Source of the DNA: Escarpia spicata | Taxonomy: Eukaryota > Annelida > Polychaeta > Sabellida > Siboglinidae | Direction: 5' to 3' | Assembly: GCA_963995525.1 (NCBI GenBank) | Contig: OZ023217.1 | Location: forward strand, 1,860,257 to 1,924,256 | DNA length: 64,000 nucleotides | Part shown: in pieces, positions 22,401 through 37,400 of the stretch | How the letters are laid out: every line of letters begins with the position of its first letter | Numbering within the stretch: position 1 is the stretch's first letter | Program-made: the position numbers and the translations under genes | Notes under the pieces: model-generated | Told to the model about the DNA's origin: nothing | Database searches by the model: none | What the model saw: the letters and a program-made list of their open reading frames with translations, nothing else

Positions 22401-25400
22401 GGAGGTTGTAGTTGATATATCTTAGTACCACACAAAACCAACAGGAGGTTGTAGTTGATTGATCTGAGTACCACACAAGACCAACAAGAGGTTGTAGTTA
22501 ATATATCTGAGTACCACACAAGACCAACAGGAGGTTGTAATTGATTGATCTGAGTAGCACACAAGACCAACAGGAGGTTGTAGTTAATATATCTGAGTAC
22601 CACACAAGACCAACAGGAGGTTGTAGTTGATTGATCTGAGTACCACACAAGACCAACAGGAGGTTGTAGTTGATTGATCTGAGTACCACACAAGACCAAC
22701 AGGAGGTTGTAGTTGATATATCTGAGTACCACACAAAACCAACAGGAGGTTGTAGTTGATTGATCTGAGTACCACACAAGACCAACAGGAGGTTGTAGTT
22801 AATATATCTGAGTACCACACAAGACCAACAGGAGGTTGTAGTTGGTATATCTGATTACCACACAAAACCAACAGGAGGTTGTAATTGATTGATCTGAGTA
22901 CCACACAAGACCAACAGGAGGTTGTAGTTAATATATCTGAGTACCACACAAGACCAACAGGAGGTTGTAGTTGATTGATCTGAGTACCACACAAGACCAA
23001 CAGGAGGTTGTAGTTGATTGATCTGAGTACCACACAAGACCAACAGGAGGTTGTAGTTGATATATCTGAGTACCACACAAGACCAACAGGAGGTTGTAGT
23101 TGATATATCTGAGTACCACACGAGATCAACAGGAGGTTGTAGTTGATTGATCTGAGTACCACACAAAACCAACAGGAGGTTGTAGTTGATTGATCTGAGT
23201 ACCACACAAGACCAACAAGAGGTTGTAGTTGATATATCTAAGTACCACACGAGATCAACAGGAGGTTGTAGTTGATTGATCTGAGTACCACACGAGACTA
23301 ACGGGAGGTTGTAGTTGATATATCTGAGTACTACACAAGACCAACAGGAGGTTGTAGTTGATATATCTGAGTACCACACAAGACCAACAGGAGGTTGTAG
23401 TTGATATATCTGAGTACCACACAAGACCAACAGGAGGTTGTAGTTGATATATCTGAGTACCACACAAGACCAACAGGAGGTTGTAGTTGATATATCTGAG
23501 TACCACACAAGACCAACAGGAGGTTGTAGTTGATATATCTGAGTACCACACAAGACCAACAGGAGGTTGTAGTTGATTGATCTGAGTACCGCACAAGACC
23601 AACAGGAGGTTGTAGTTGATTGATCTGAGTACCGCACAAGACCAACAGGAGGTTGTAGTTGATTGATCTGAGTACCACACAAGACCAACAGGAGGTTGTA
23701 GTTGATTGATCTGAGTACTACACAAGACCAACAGGAGGTTGTAGTTGATTGATCTGAGTACCACACAAGACCAACAGGAGGTTGTAGTTGATTGATCTGA
23801 GTACTACACAAGACCAACAGGAGGTTGTAGTTGATTGATCTGAGTACCACACAAGACCAACAGGAGGTTGTAGTTGATTGATCTGAGTACTACACAAGAC
23901 CAACAGGAGGTTGTAGTTGATTGATCTGAGTACTACACAAGACCAACAGGAGGTTGTAGTTGATTGATCTGAGTACTACACAAGACCAACAGGAGGTTGT
24001 AGTTGATTGATCTGAGTACCACACAAGACCAACAGGAGGTTGTAGTTGATTGTTGAACCTTGGGCAAGTTTGTTTACTCTACATTGCTTCAGTTCACTCA
24101 GCTGTATGAATGAGTACCTGACTATAGACAGTGGTGGATATTTGTGTACGAATAGTCTTCGCACATTAGTTGCAGCATGGCTGAATGCTTCCCAGAGAAG
24201 TCGAGATGGTGTTCAATTGAACAGGTCTGCCAGGGAGTAAAGTGTAAAGCGCTTTGAGCATTCCTGATGACTGGATACTGCGCTATATAAGAACTTACCT
24301 TTACCTTTTTCACTGTCGACCTGTGTCACTTCTGTATTGATGTACCCTCTAAGTTTGGAGATAGCCATTGTCACGATGTGTGTATAATTTGGTTGCAGTT
24401 ATAATTTGTGTAAATTGTAATTCTAATATAAAATGCTATAAAAAGTGTAATCATGGCCGTAATGGAACCTCTGTAACTCTTGGAATCACTCCGTGTTGTG
24501 GAGTGTGATGGAACTTGTGATTCTTATTACTCCTTAAATGTTCCAAAACATCCAGCATACTTTGAAACCATTTCACATGTACTGATGTAAACTGTTTTGT
24601 TTTAATAAATTAATAAAATCTCAAGAACATCTTTCTAAACATCTGTGTGTATGACACTGTATCAAGAATCACCTTTTTAAAAGCGTTTCTGTGACATCAT
24701 GAGCATGGTTTATGCCAGACTCGGAATCAGTTTATTTGACCAGTGTATACAATACATACACAATGAATAGCATAAGTAACAGGCAAGGTTGGGAGACTCC
24801 CATTAAGATAATAACACTAGCACAGGAGCCACCCCATAAATATAAACAACAACAACATTTTCATGATATGATCCGAATAGTATATGACTTATTTTGATAA
24901 TTAATGATTACTCAACGTATCAATATACATAATTATATACATATATAAAACATACTTATTATATGTACTCGTGTACACATTGACGTACATATAGATACAT
25001 ATGTATACATTTCCAATTACAAATACATCAGTTATTACTGTTGCTGTGTTGTAGGCCGAACAGTGGGTTTAGAGAGCAGCTACAACTGTTTGAGTTGATG
25101 GGAAACAAGATGGACCCAACGAATGAGTTCTACCGGAGATATCGACTGCGGAGACTAGCAGCCATGATGCAAGGGGGTAAGGATCGTCATCGGTAGCAAC
25201 TTAGGTTTCTCATTGTAGCAAACACTGGTTCTGATTGCCACTCTGTAGCAAACACTGGTTCTGATTGCCACTCTATAGCAAACACTGGTTCTGATTGCCA
25301 CTCTGTAGCAAACACTGGTTCTGATTGCCACTCTGTAGCAAACACTGTTTCTGATTGCCACTCTGTAGCAAACACTGGTTCTGATTGCCACTCTGTAGCA

Positions 25401-28400
25401 AACACTGGTTCTGATTGCCACTCTGTAACAAACACTGGTTCTCATTGTCACTTTGTAGCAAACACTTGTTCTGATTGCCACTCTGTTGTAAATACACTCA
25501 ACACAAATTGCCACTCTGTATCAAGAACATTAATGTCTCCTTGCCACTCCTTTACAATAACTTTAGTAGAATGTGGAACATGTTTTACAACATTTGATTA
25601 ATTTACATTGTAGTGTTGATAGATCAACTTGACACTGTTTCCAACACCAACCAACTGTTCTGTTTTAGGTCAAAGTCCAGGAACTGCTATCGAGACGGAC
25701 ATGTTGTGTGCTGACCCCGCAGTCTCGGGGTCAAGTGAAAGCGAGGCTGGCGCTGTGTACAAGTGTAGGAAGTGTAGGTGGGTGGTTAACTTGCCAGACT
25801 GTCGTGTCTGTGAGTGCAGTAAGGTTGATCTGATCCCAACTGTTGAAATGTTTAATAGGAAATATAAACAATAAAAGGTGTTTGACGGACATGAGAGATT
25901 TTGTGAAAGTTAAATTTGATTTGTTTTGCATGGTAAGTAGTACAAGTATAATAATAATATATGATAAATAATAATAATATATAATACTGTAATTATCATC
26001 AGTAATGATGATAATTAAACATTGTGAATGTGATGACTGGCCACACAACCATGAGAAATTCAGACTGTTTTCAATGTGTAAACAATTCCAATGTTTGACA
26101 CCCCACTTGTTTACAACTGGGCTATAAATAATGGCTGTGGTGCCCTGTCAGTTATATTATGGTCAGTTATAAAAACATCAGTTCTAATTTTTTAAATAAA
26201 GCAATATAAATACATATGTTTGGGTGGATATTAAAAAACTTGTCTTCTTTGTCAAAATACTGATAGAGATATACTTGTTAATGCCATCACTTAATATCGA
26301 TTAATCCTGCTGTTTTAGGCGTCCACTGTTTCGGGAGGGTGTGATTATGCGTCACCCCCTGGGCAGGGGGCGTGAGGCGTTCACCTGGCAGGGGGGCACA
26401 GTTAGGGTGAACTATGAGGAAGGAAGGGAGGGTTTGGAAGAGTCAACTCCCTGCACTGGGACGTTATTTACTGAACCCGTCCAGTGGATGGAACGGTCCA
26501 TTCTTACTCCCGAGGGGAAGGTAGGTTGTTGATGTGAGACGTTGCTGGCGGGAAATACACTCTCTGTAGGAAGAAATGGCCATTTTATGTTTGCGGAGAG
26601 AGCTGTAGACCTGTAATAAAAAAGTATGTGCATGTTTCTCGGGTGTGACTGGGATACACTGCATGGCTTGGTACAATTGAACAGGTTTCTTTGGTGTGAC
26701 TGGGATACACTGCATGGCTTGGTACAATTCAACAGGTTTCTCTGGTGTTACTGGGATACACTACATGGCTTGGTACAATTGAACAGGTTTCTCTGGTGTG
26801 ACTGGGATACACTACATGGTTGGTACAATTGAACAGGTTTCTCTGGTGTGACTGGGATACACTACATGGCTTGGCACAATTGAACAGGTTTCTCTGGTGT
26901 GACTGGGGTACACTACATGGCTTGGCACATTTGAACAGGTTTCTCTGGTGTGACTGGGATACACTACATGGCTTGGCACAATTGAACAGGTTTCTCTGGT
27001 GTGACTGGGATACACTACATGGCTTGGTACAATTGAACAGGTTTCTCTGGTGTGACTGGGGTACACTACATGGCTTGGTACAATTGAACAGGTTTCTGGT
27101 GTGACTGGGATACACTACATGGCTTGGCACAATTGAACAGGTTTCTCTGGTGTGACTGGGATACACTACATGGCTTGGCACAATTGAACAGGTTTCTCTG
27201 GTGTGACTGGGGTACACTACATGGCTTGGTACAATTGAACAGGTTTCACTGGTGTGACTGGGATACACTACATGGCTTGGCACAATTGAACAGGTTTCTC
27301 TGGTGTGACTGGGATACACTGCATGGCTTGGTACAATTGAACAGGTTTCTGGTGTAACTGGGGTACACTACATGGCTTGGTACAATTGAACAGGTTTCTC
27401 TGGTGTGACTGGGGTACACTACATGGCTTGGTACAATTGAACAGGTTTCTCTGGTGTGACTGGGATACACTACATGGCTTGGTACAATTGAACAGGTTTC
27501 TCTGGTGTGACTGGGATACACTACATGGCTTGGTACAATTGAACAGGTTTCTCTGGTGTGACTGAGATACACTACATGGCTTGGTACAATTGAACAGGTT
27601 TCTCTGGTGTGACTGGGATACACTACATGGCTTGGCACAATTGAACAGGTTTCTCTGGTGTGACTGGAGTACACTACATGGCTTGGTACAATTGAACAGG
27701 TTTCACTGGTGTGACTGGGATACACTACATGGCTTGGCACAATTGAACAGGTTTCTCTGGTGTGACTGGGATACACTGCATGGCTTGGTACAATTGAACA
27801 GGTTTCTGGTGTAACTGGGGTACACTACATGGCTTGGTACAATTGAACAGGTTTCTCTGGTGTGACTGGGGTACACTACATGGCTTGGTACAATTGAACA
27901 GGTTTCTCTGGTGTGACTGGGATACACTACATGGCTTGGTACAATTGAACAGGTTTCTCTGGTGTGACTGGGATACACTACATGGCTTGGTACAATTGAA
28001 CAGGTTTCTCTGGTGTGACTGAGATACACTACATGGCTTGGTACAATTGAACAGGTTTTTCTGGTGTGACTGGGGTACACTACATGGTTGGTACAATTGA
28101 ACAGGTTTCTCTGGTGTGACTGGGATACACTACATGGCTTGGCACAATTGAACAGGTTTCTCTGGTGTGACTGGGATACACTACATGGCTTGGCACATTT
28201 GAACAGGTTTTTCTGGTGTGACTGGGATACACTACATGGCTTGGTACAATTGAACAGGTTTCTCTGGTGTGACTGGGATACACTGCATGGCTTGGTACAA
28301 TTGAACAGGTTTCTGGTGTAACTGGGGTACACTACATGGCTTGGTACAATTGAACAGGTTTCTCTGGTGTGACTGAGGTACACTACATGGCTTGGTACAA

Positions 28401-31400
28401 TTGAACAGGTTTCTCTGGTGTGACTGGGATACACTACATGGCTTGGTACAATTGAACAGGTTTCTCTGGTGTGACTGGGATACACTACATGGCTTGGTAC
28501 AATTGAACAGGTTTCTCTGGTGTGACTGAGATACACTACATGGCTTGGTACAATTGAACAGGTTTTTCTGGTGTGACTGGGGTACACTACATGGTTGGTA
28601 CAATTGAACAGGTTTCTCTGGTGTGACTGGGATACACTACATGGCTTGGCACAATTGAACAGGTTTCTCTGGTGTGACTGGGATACACTACATGGCTTGG
28701 CACATTTGAACAGGTTTTTCTGGTGTGACTGGGATACACTACATGGCTTGGTACAATTGAACAGGTTTCTGGTGTGACTGGGATACACTACATGGCTTGG
28801 TACAATTGAACAGGTTTCTCTGGTGTGACTGGGATACACTACATGGCTTGGCACATTTGAACAGGTTTGTCTGGTGTGACTGGGATACACTACATGGCTT
28901 GGTACAATTGAACAGGTTTCTCTGGTGTGACTGGGATACACTACATGGCTTGGTACAATTGAACAGGTTTCTCTGGTGTGACTGGGATACACTGCATGGC
29001 TTGGTACAATTGAACAGGTTTCTGGTGTGACTGGGATACACTACATGGCTTGGTACAATTGAACAGGTTTCTCTGGTGTGACTGAGATACACTACATGGC
29101 TTGGTACAATTGAACAGGTTTCTTTGGTGTGACTGGGATACACTACATGGCTTGGTACAATTAAACAGGTTTCTCTGGTGTGACTGGGATACACTGCACG
29201 GCTTGGTACAATTGAACAGGTTTCTCTGGTGTGGCTGGGATACACTACACGGCTTGGTACAATTGAACAGGTTTCTCTAGTGTGACTGGGATACACTACA
29301 TGGTTTGGTACAATTGAACAGGTCAGGAGAGACTCCCTCAACTGTTCAATTTGACCAGGAGTTCCCACACCTCCATGCAAGAAATAGAATGAAAAAAGTT
29401 ACCACAGAGAGGGCAGATAGGATAGAGGTGTAGCAGAGAGGACAGATAGGATAGAGGTGTAGCAGAGAGGACAGATAGGATAGAGGTGTAGCAGAAATGA
29501 CAGATAGGATAGAGGTGTAGCAGAGAGGACAGATAGGATAGAGGTGTAGCAGAGAGGACAGATAGGATAGAGGTGTAGCAGAAATGACAGATAGGATAGA
29601 GGTGTAGCAGAGAGGACAGATAGGATAGAGGTGTAGCAGAGAGGACAGATAGGATAGAGGTGTAGCAGATAGGACAGATAGGATAGAGGTGTAGCAGAGA
29701 GGACAGATAGGATAGAGGTGTAGCAGATAGGGCAGATAGGATAGAGGTGTAACAGAAAGGACAGATAGGATAGAGGTGGGTGTAGCAGAGAGGGCAGATA
29801 GGATATAGGTGTAGCAGATAGGGCAGATAGGATAGAGGTGTAACAGAGAGGGCAGATAGGATATAGGTGTAGCAGATAGGGCAGATAGAATAGAGGTGTA
29901 GCAGAGAGGACATATAGGATAGAGGTGTAACAGAGAGGTCAGATAGGATATAGGTGTAGCAGATAGGGCAGACAGGATAGAGGTGTAGCAGAGAGGACAG
30001 ATAGGATACAGGTGTAGCACAGAGGACAGATACATTGTTTTCTCATTGCTTGGACACCGATGACAGAGGTAGCTATAAATGCACTGTTAACTGCTTTGGC
30101 CTGACACAATGTTGAGAAATAAATGCAATAACTAATTAAATTTATATGCTTGAATTTCTTAAACGTTTTTCATTCTTCAACCACAATAAGCACTTCCATA
30201 TGATTGGTGGAATTACACCTTTTTTGTTCAGTGACAAAGGCTCCTGTTTGTTGAATACCCATATGGGATGCCCTGCATTCATTAAATGCAATATAACATT
30301 TGAAATTGTTACCTTGAATCTCATTTCAGTAAATGTAATGAATGTATTGTTTTATTCTTTCAGTTGTCCTGTCCGAAGTGCCAGGCCAAGTTAGGTTCCT
30401 TCAACTGGGCAGGTAAGTCATTACTTTCAAGATCTGTACAATTACCTATCAACCCCATCCAGACAACTTGCATATTTACATTCAATGCTCACCCCAGTAA
30501 GAAAGCCCAGACAGCTTCAGTCATACGGTTCAAATTTACCCTCTGTTCCCAGAGTTAAGACAAATGCTGCAACTCGAGCCTTCTCAGTTGCCGCACCAGC
30601 TCTGTGGAATTCACTCCATAAATCAGCTAGAAATATAGTTTCATTTCACTGACATCTAAAAGCTTATATTTTTAACTTTACCTGTCCTCCTTGGCTTCTT
30701 AACACATCCATCGGTTGATCACTTTCACATTGTATAGCTTCTTAACACATTCGTCCATTGGTTGATCACTTTCACATTGTATAGCTTCTTAACACATTCG
30801 TCCATTGGTTGATCACTTTCACATTGTATAGCTTCTTAACACATCCGTCCATCGGTTGATCACTTTCACATCGTATAGCTTCTTAACACATACGTCCATT
30901 GGTTGATCACTTTCACATTGTATAGCTTCTTAACACATTCGTCCATTGGTTGATCACTTTCACATTGTATAGCTTCTTAACACATCCGTCCATCGGTTGA
31001 TCACTTTCACATCGTATAGCTTCTTAACACATTCGTCCATTTCCATTAGTTGATCACTTTCACATTGTATAGCTTCTTAACACATTCGTCCATCGGTTGA
31101 TCACTTTCACATTGTATAGCTTCTTAACACATCCGTCCATCGGTTGATCACTTTCACATCGTATAGCTTCTTAACACATTCGTCCATTGGTTGATCACTT
31201 TCACATCGTATAGCTTCTTAACACATTCGCCCATCGGTTGATCACTTTCACATCGTATAGCTTCTTAACACAACCGTCCATCGGTTGATCACTTTCACAT
31301 TGTACAGCTTCTTAACACATCCGTCCATCAGTTGATCACTTTCACATTGTATAGCTTCTTAACACATCTGTCCATCGGTTGATCACTTTCACATCGTATA

Positions 31401-34400
31401 GCTTCTTAACACATCCGTCCATCGGTTGATCACTTTCACATTGTACAGCTTCTTAACACATCTGTCCATCGGTTGATCACTTTCACATTGTACAGCTTCT
31501 TAACACATCCGTCCATCGGTTGATCACTTTCACATTGTACAGCTTCTTAACACATCCGTCCATCGGTTGATCACTTTCACATTGTACAGCTTCTTAACAC
31601 ATCCGTCTCTAGGTTGATCACTTTCACATTGTATAGCTTCTTAACACATCCGTCCATTGGTTGATCACTTTCACATTGTATAGCTTCTTAACACATCCGT
31701 TCATCGGTTGATCACTTTCACATTGTATAGCTTCTTAACACATCCGTCCATCGATTTATTACTTTCACATTGTATAGCTTCTTAACACATCCGTCCATTG
31801 GTTGATCACTTTCACATTGTATAACTTCTTAACACATCCATCCCTCGGTTGATCACTTTCACATTGTATAGCTTCTTAACACATCCGTCCCTCGGTTGAT
31901 CACTTTCACATTGTATAGCTTCTTAACACATCCGTCCATCGATTGATCACTTTCATATTGTATAGCTTCTTAACACATCCGTCCATCGGTTGATCATTTT
32001 CACATTGTATAACTTCTTAACACATCCATCTCTCGGTTGATCACTTTCACATTGTATAGCTTCTTAACACATCCGTCCCTCGGTTGATCACTTTCACATT
32101 GTATAGCTTCTTAACACATCCGTCCATCGATTGATCACTTTCATATTGTACAGCTTCTTAACACATCCGTCCATCGGTTGATCACTTTCACATCGTATAG
32201 CTTCTTAACACATACGTCCATTGGTTGATCACTTTCACATTGTATAGCTTCTTAACACATTCGCCCATTGGTTGATCACTTTCACATTGTATAGCTTCTT
32301 AACACATCCGTCCATCGGTTGATCACTTTCACATCGTATAGCTTCTTAACACATTCGTCTATTGGTTGATCACTTTCACATTGTATAGCTTCTTAACACA
32401 TTCGTCCATCGGTTGATCACTTTCACATTGTATTGCTTCTTAACACATTGGTCATTGGTTGATCACTTTCACATTGTATAGCTTCTTAACACATCCGTCC
32501 ATCGGTTGATCACTTTCACATCGTATAGCTTCTTAACATATTCGTCCATTGGTTGATCACTTTCACATCGTATAGCTTCTTAACACATTCGCCCATTGGT
32601 TGATCACTCACATTGTATAGCTTCTTAACACATCCGTCCATCGGTTGATCACTTTCACATCGTATAGCTTCTTAACCCATCCGTCCATCGGTTGATCACT
32701 TTCACATTGTACAGCTTCTTAACACATCCATCCATCGGTTGACCACTTTGACATTGTATAGCTTCTTAACACATCTGTCCATCGGTTCATCACTTTCACA
32801 TCGTATAGCTTCTTAACACATCCGTCCATCGGTTGATCACTTTCACATTGTACAGCTTCTTAACACATCCATCCCTCGGTTGATCACTTTCACATTGTAT
32901 AGCTTCTTAACACATCCGTCCCTCGGTTGATCACTTTCACATTGTATAGCTTCTTAACACATCCGTCCATCGGTTGATCATTTTCACATCTTATAGCTTC
33001 TTAACACATCCGTCCATCGGTTGATCACTTTCACATTGTATAGCTTCTTAACACATCCGTCCATCGGTTGATCACTTTCACATTGTATAGCTTCTTAACA
33101 CATCCGTCCATCGGTTGATCACTTTCACATTGTATAGCTTCTTAACACATCAGTTGATTGGCTGATCACTTTCACATTGTATAGCTTCTTAACACATCCG
33201 TCCCTCGGTTGATCACTTTCACATCGTATAGCTTCTTAACACATCCGTCCATCGGTTGATCACTTTCACATCGTATAGCTTCTTAACACATACTTCCATT
33301 GGTTGATCACTTTCACATTGTATAGCTTCTTAACACATTCGCCCATTGGTTGATCACTTTCACATTGTATAGCTTCTTAACACATCCGTCCATCGGTTGA
33401 TCACTTTCACATCGTATAGCTTCTTAACACATTCGTCTATTGGTTGATCACTTTCACATTGTATAGCTTCTTAACACATTCGTCCATCGGTTGATCACTT
33501 TCACATTGTATTGCTTCTTAACACATTGGTCATTGGTTGATCACTTTCACATTGTATAGCTTCTTAACACATCCGTCCATCGGTTGATCACTTTCACATC
33601 GTATAGCTTCTTAACATATTCGTCCATTGGTTGATCACTTTCACATCGTATAGCTTCTTAACACATTCGCCCATTGGTTGATCACTCACATTGTATAGCT
33701 TCTTAACACATCCGTCCATCGGTTGATCACTTTCACATCGTATAGCTTCTTAACCCATCCGTCCATCGGTTGATCACTTTCACATTGTACAGCTTCTTAA
33801 CACATCCATCCATCGGTTGACCACTTTCACATTGTATAGCTTCTTAACACATCTGTCCATCGGTTGATCACTTTCACATCGTATAGCTTCTTAACACATC
33901 CGTCCATCGGTTGATCACTTTCACATTGTACAGCTTCTTAACACATCCATCCCTCGGTTGATCACTTTCACATTGTATAGCTTCGTAACACATCCGTTCA
34001 TCGGTTGATCACTTTCACATTGTATAGCTTCTTAACACATCCGTTCATCGGTTGATCACTTTCACATTGTATAGCTTCATAACACATCCAACCATCGGTT
34101 GATCACTTTCACATTGTATAGCTTCTTAACATATCCGTTCATCGGTTGATCACTTTCACATTGTACAGCTTCGTAACACATCCGTCCATCGGCTGATCAC
34201 TTTCACATTGTACAGCTTCTTAACACATCCGTCCATCAGCTGATCACTTTCACACTGTACAGCTTCGTAACACATCCGTCCATCGGCTGATCACTTTCAC
34301 ATTGTATAGCTTCTTAACACATCCGTCTCTTGGTTGATCCCTTTCACATTGTATGCTTCTTAACACATCCATCCATTGGTTGATCCCTTTCACATTGTAT

Positions 34401-37400
34401 GCTTCTTAACACATCCGTCCCTCGGTTGATCACTTTCACATTGTATGCTTCTTAACACATCCGTCTCTTGGTTGATCCCTTTCACATTGTATGCTTCTTA
34501 ACACATCCATCCATTGGTTGATCCCTTTCACATTGTATAGCTTCTTAACACATCCGTCTCTTGGTTGATCCCTTTCACATTGTATGCTTCTTAACACATC
34601 CGTCTCTTGGTTGATCCCTTTCACATTGTATAGCTTCTTAACACATCCGTCCCTCGGTTGATCACTTTCACATTGTATAGCTTCTTAACACATCCGTCCA
34701 TCGATTGATCACTTTCATATTGTACAGCTTCTTAACACATCCGTCCATCGGTTGATCACTTTCACATCGTATAGCTTCTTAACACATACGTCCATTGGTT
34801 GATCACTTTCACATTGTATAGCTTCTTAACACATTCGCCCATTGGTTGATCACTTTCACATTGTATAGCTTCTTAACACATCCGTCCATCGGTTGATCAC
34901 TTTCACATCGTATAGCTTCTTAACACATTCGTCTATTGGTTGATCACTTTCACATTGTATAGCTTCTTAACACATTCGTCCATCGGTTGATCACTTTCAC
35001 ATTGTATTGCTTCTTAACACATTGGTCATTGGTTGATCACTTTCACATTGTATAGCTTCTTAACACATCCGTCCATCGGTTGATCACTTTCACATCGTAT
35101 AGCTTCTTAACATATTCGTCCATTGGTTGATCACTTTCACATCGTATAGCTTCTTAACACATTCGCCCATTGGTTGATCACTCACATTGTATAGCTTCTT
35201 AACACATCCGTCCATCGGTTGATCACTTTCACATCGTATAGCTTCTTAACCCATCCGTCCATCGGTTGATCACTTTCACATTGTACAGCTTCTTAACACA
35301 TCCATCCATCGGTTGACCACTTTGACATTGTATAGCTTCTTAACACATCTGTCCATCGGTTGATCACTTTCACATCGTATAGCTTCTTAACACATCCGTC
35401 CATCGGTTGATCACTTTCACATTGTACAGCTTCTTAACACATCCATCCCTCGGTTGATCACTTTCACATTGTATAGCTTCTTAACACATCCGTCCCTCGG
35501 TTGATCACTTTCACATTGTATAGCTTCTTAACACATCCGTCCATCGGTTGATCATTTTCACATCTTATAGCTTCTTAACACATCCGTCCATCGGTTGATC
35601 ACTTTCACATTGTATAGCTTCTTAACACATCCGTCCATCGGTTGATCACTTTCACATTGTATAGCTTCTTAACACATCCGTCCATCGGTTGATCACTTTC
35701 ACATTGTATAGCTTCTTAACACATCAGTTGATTGGCTGATCACTTTCACATTGTATAGCTTCTTAACACATCCGTCCCTCGGTTGATCACTTTCACATCG
35801 TATAGCTTCTTAACACATCCGTCCATCGGTTGATCACTTTCACATCGTATAGCTTCTTAACACATACTTCCATTGGTTGATCACTTTCACATTGTATAGC
35901 TTCTTAACACATTCGCCCATTGGTTGATCACTTTCACATTGTATAGCTTCTTAACACATCCGTCCATCGGTTGATCACTTTCACATCGTATAGCTTCTTA
36001 ACACATTCGTCTATTGGTTGATCACTTTCACATTGTATAGCTTCTTAACACATTCGTCCATCGGTTGATCACTTTCACATTGTATTGCTTCTTAACACAT
36101 TGGTCATTGGTTGATCACTTTCACATTGTATAGCTTCTTAACACATCCGTCCATCGGTTGATCACTTTCACATCGTATAGCTTCTTAACATATTCGTCCA
36201 TTGGTTGATCACTTTCACATCGTATAGCTTCTTAACACATTCGCCCATTGGTTGATCACTCACATTGTATAGCTTCTTAACACATCCGTCCATCGGTTGA
36301 TCACTTTCACATCGTATAGCTTCTTAACCCATCCGTCCATCGGTTGATCACTTTCACATTGTACAGCTTCTTAACACATCCATCCATCGGTTGACCACTT
36401 TCACATTGTATAGCTTCTTAACACATCTGTCCATCGGTTGATCACTTTCACATCGTATAGCTTCTTAACACATCCGTCCATCGGTTGATCACTTTCACAT
36501 TGTACAGCTTCTTAACACATCCATCCCTCGGTTGATCACTTTCACATTGTATAGCTTCGTAACACATCCGTTCATCGGTTGATCACTTTCACATTGTATA
36601 GCTTCTTAACACATCCGTTCATCGGTTGATCACTTTCACATTGTATAGCTTCATAACACATCCAACCATCGGTTGATCACTTTCACATTGTATAGCTTCT
36701 TAACATATCCGTTCATCGGTTGATCACTTTCACATTGTACAGCTTCGTAACACATCCGTCCATCGGCTGATCACTTTCACATTGTACAGCTTCTTAACAC
36801 ATCCGTCCATCAGCTGATCACTTTCACACTGTACAGCTTCGTAACACATCCGTCCATCGGCTGATCACTTTCACATTGTATAGCTTCTTAACACATCCGT
36901 CTCTTGGTTGATCCCTTTCACATTGTATGCTTCTTAACACATCCATCCATTGGTTGATCCCTTTCACATTGTATGCTTCTTAACACATCCGTCCCTCGGT
37001 TGATCACTTTCACATTGTATGCTTCTTAACACATCCGTCTCTTGGTTGATCCCTTTCACATTGTATGCTTCTTAACACATCCATCCATTGGTTGATCCCT
37101 TTCACATTGTATAGCTTCTTAACACATCCGTCTCTTGGTTGATCCCTTTCACATTGTATGCTTCTTAACACATCCGTCTCTTGGTTGATCCCTTTCACAT
37201 TGTATGCTTCTTAACACATCCATCCATTGGTTGATCCCTTTCACATTGTATAGCTTCTTAACACATCCGTCTCTTGGTTGATCCCTTTCACATTGTATGC
37301 TTCTTAACACATCCATCCATTGGTTGATCCCTTTCACATTGTATAGCTTCTTAACACATCCGTCTCTTGGTTGATCCCTTTCACATTGTATGCTTCTTAA

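Noticed and set aside
22855..23850. 331-codon repeat protein on -
   Set aside because: 43-bp satellite inside DUSP12 intron 3; shifted frames give equally long peptides with no start context.
25155..25514. Repeat peptide on - ([10 protein letters not shown])
   Set aside because: 30-bp intronic minisatellite; period divisible by three.
27703..28992. 429-codon repeat protein on -
   Set aside because: 51-bp array with a period divisible by three; both strands are open and it lies in a DUSP12 intron.
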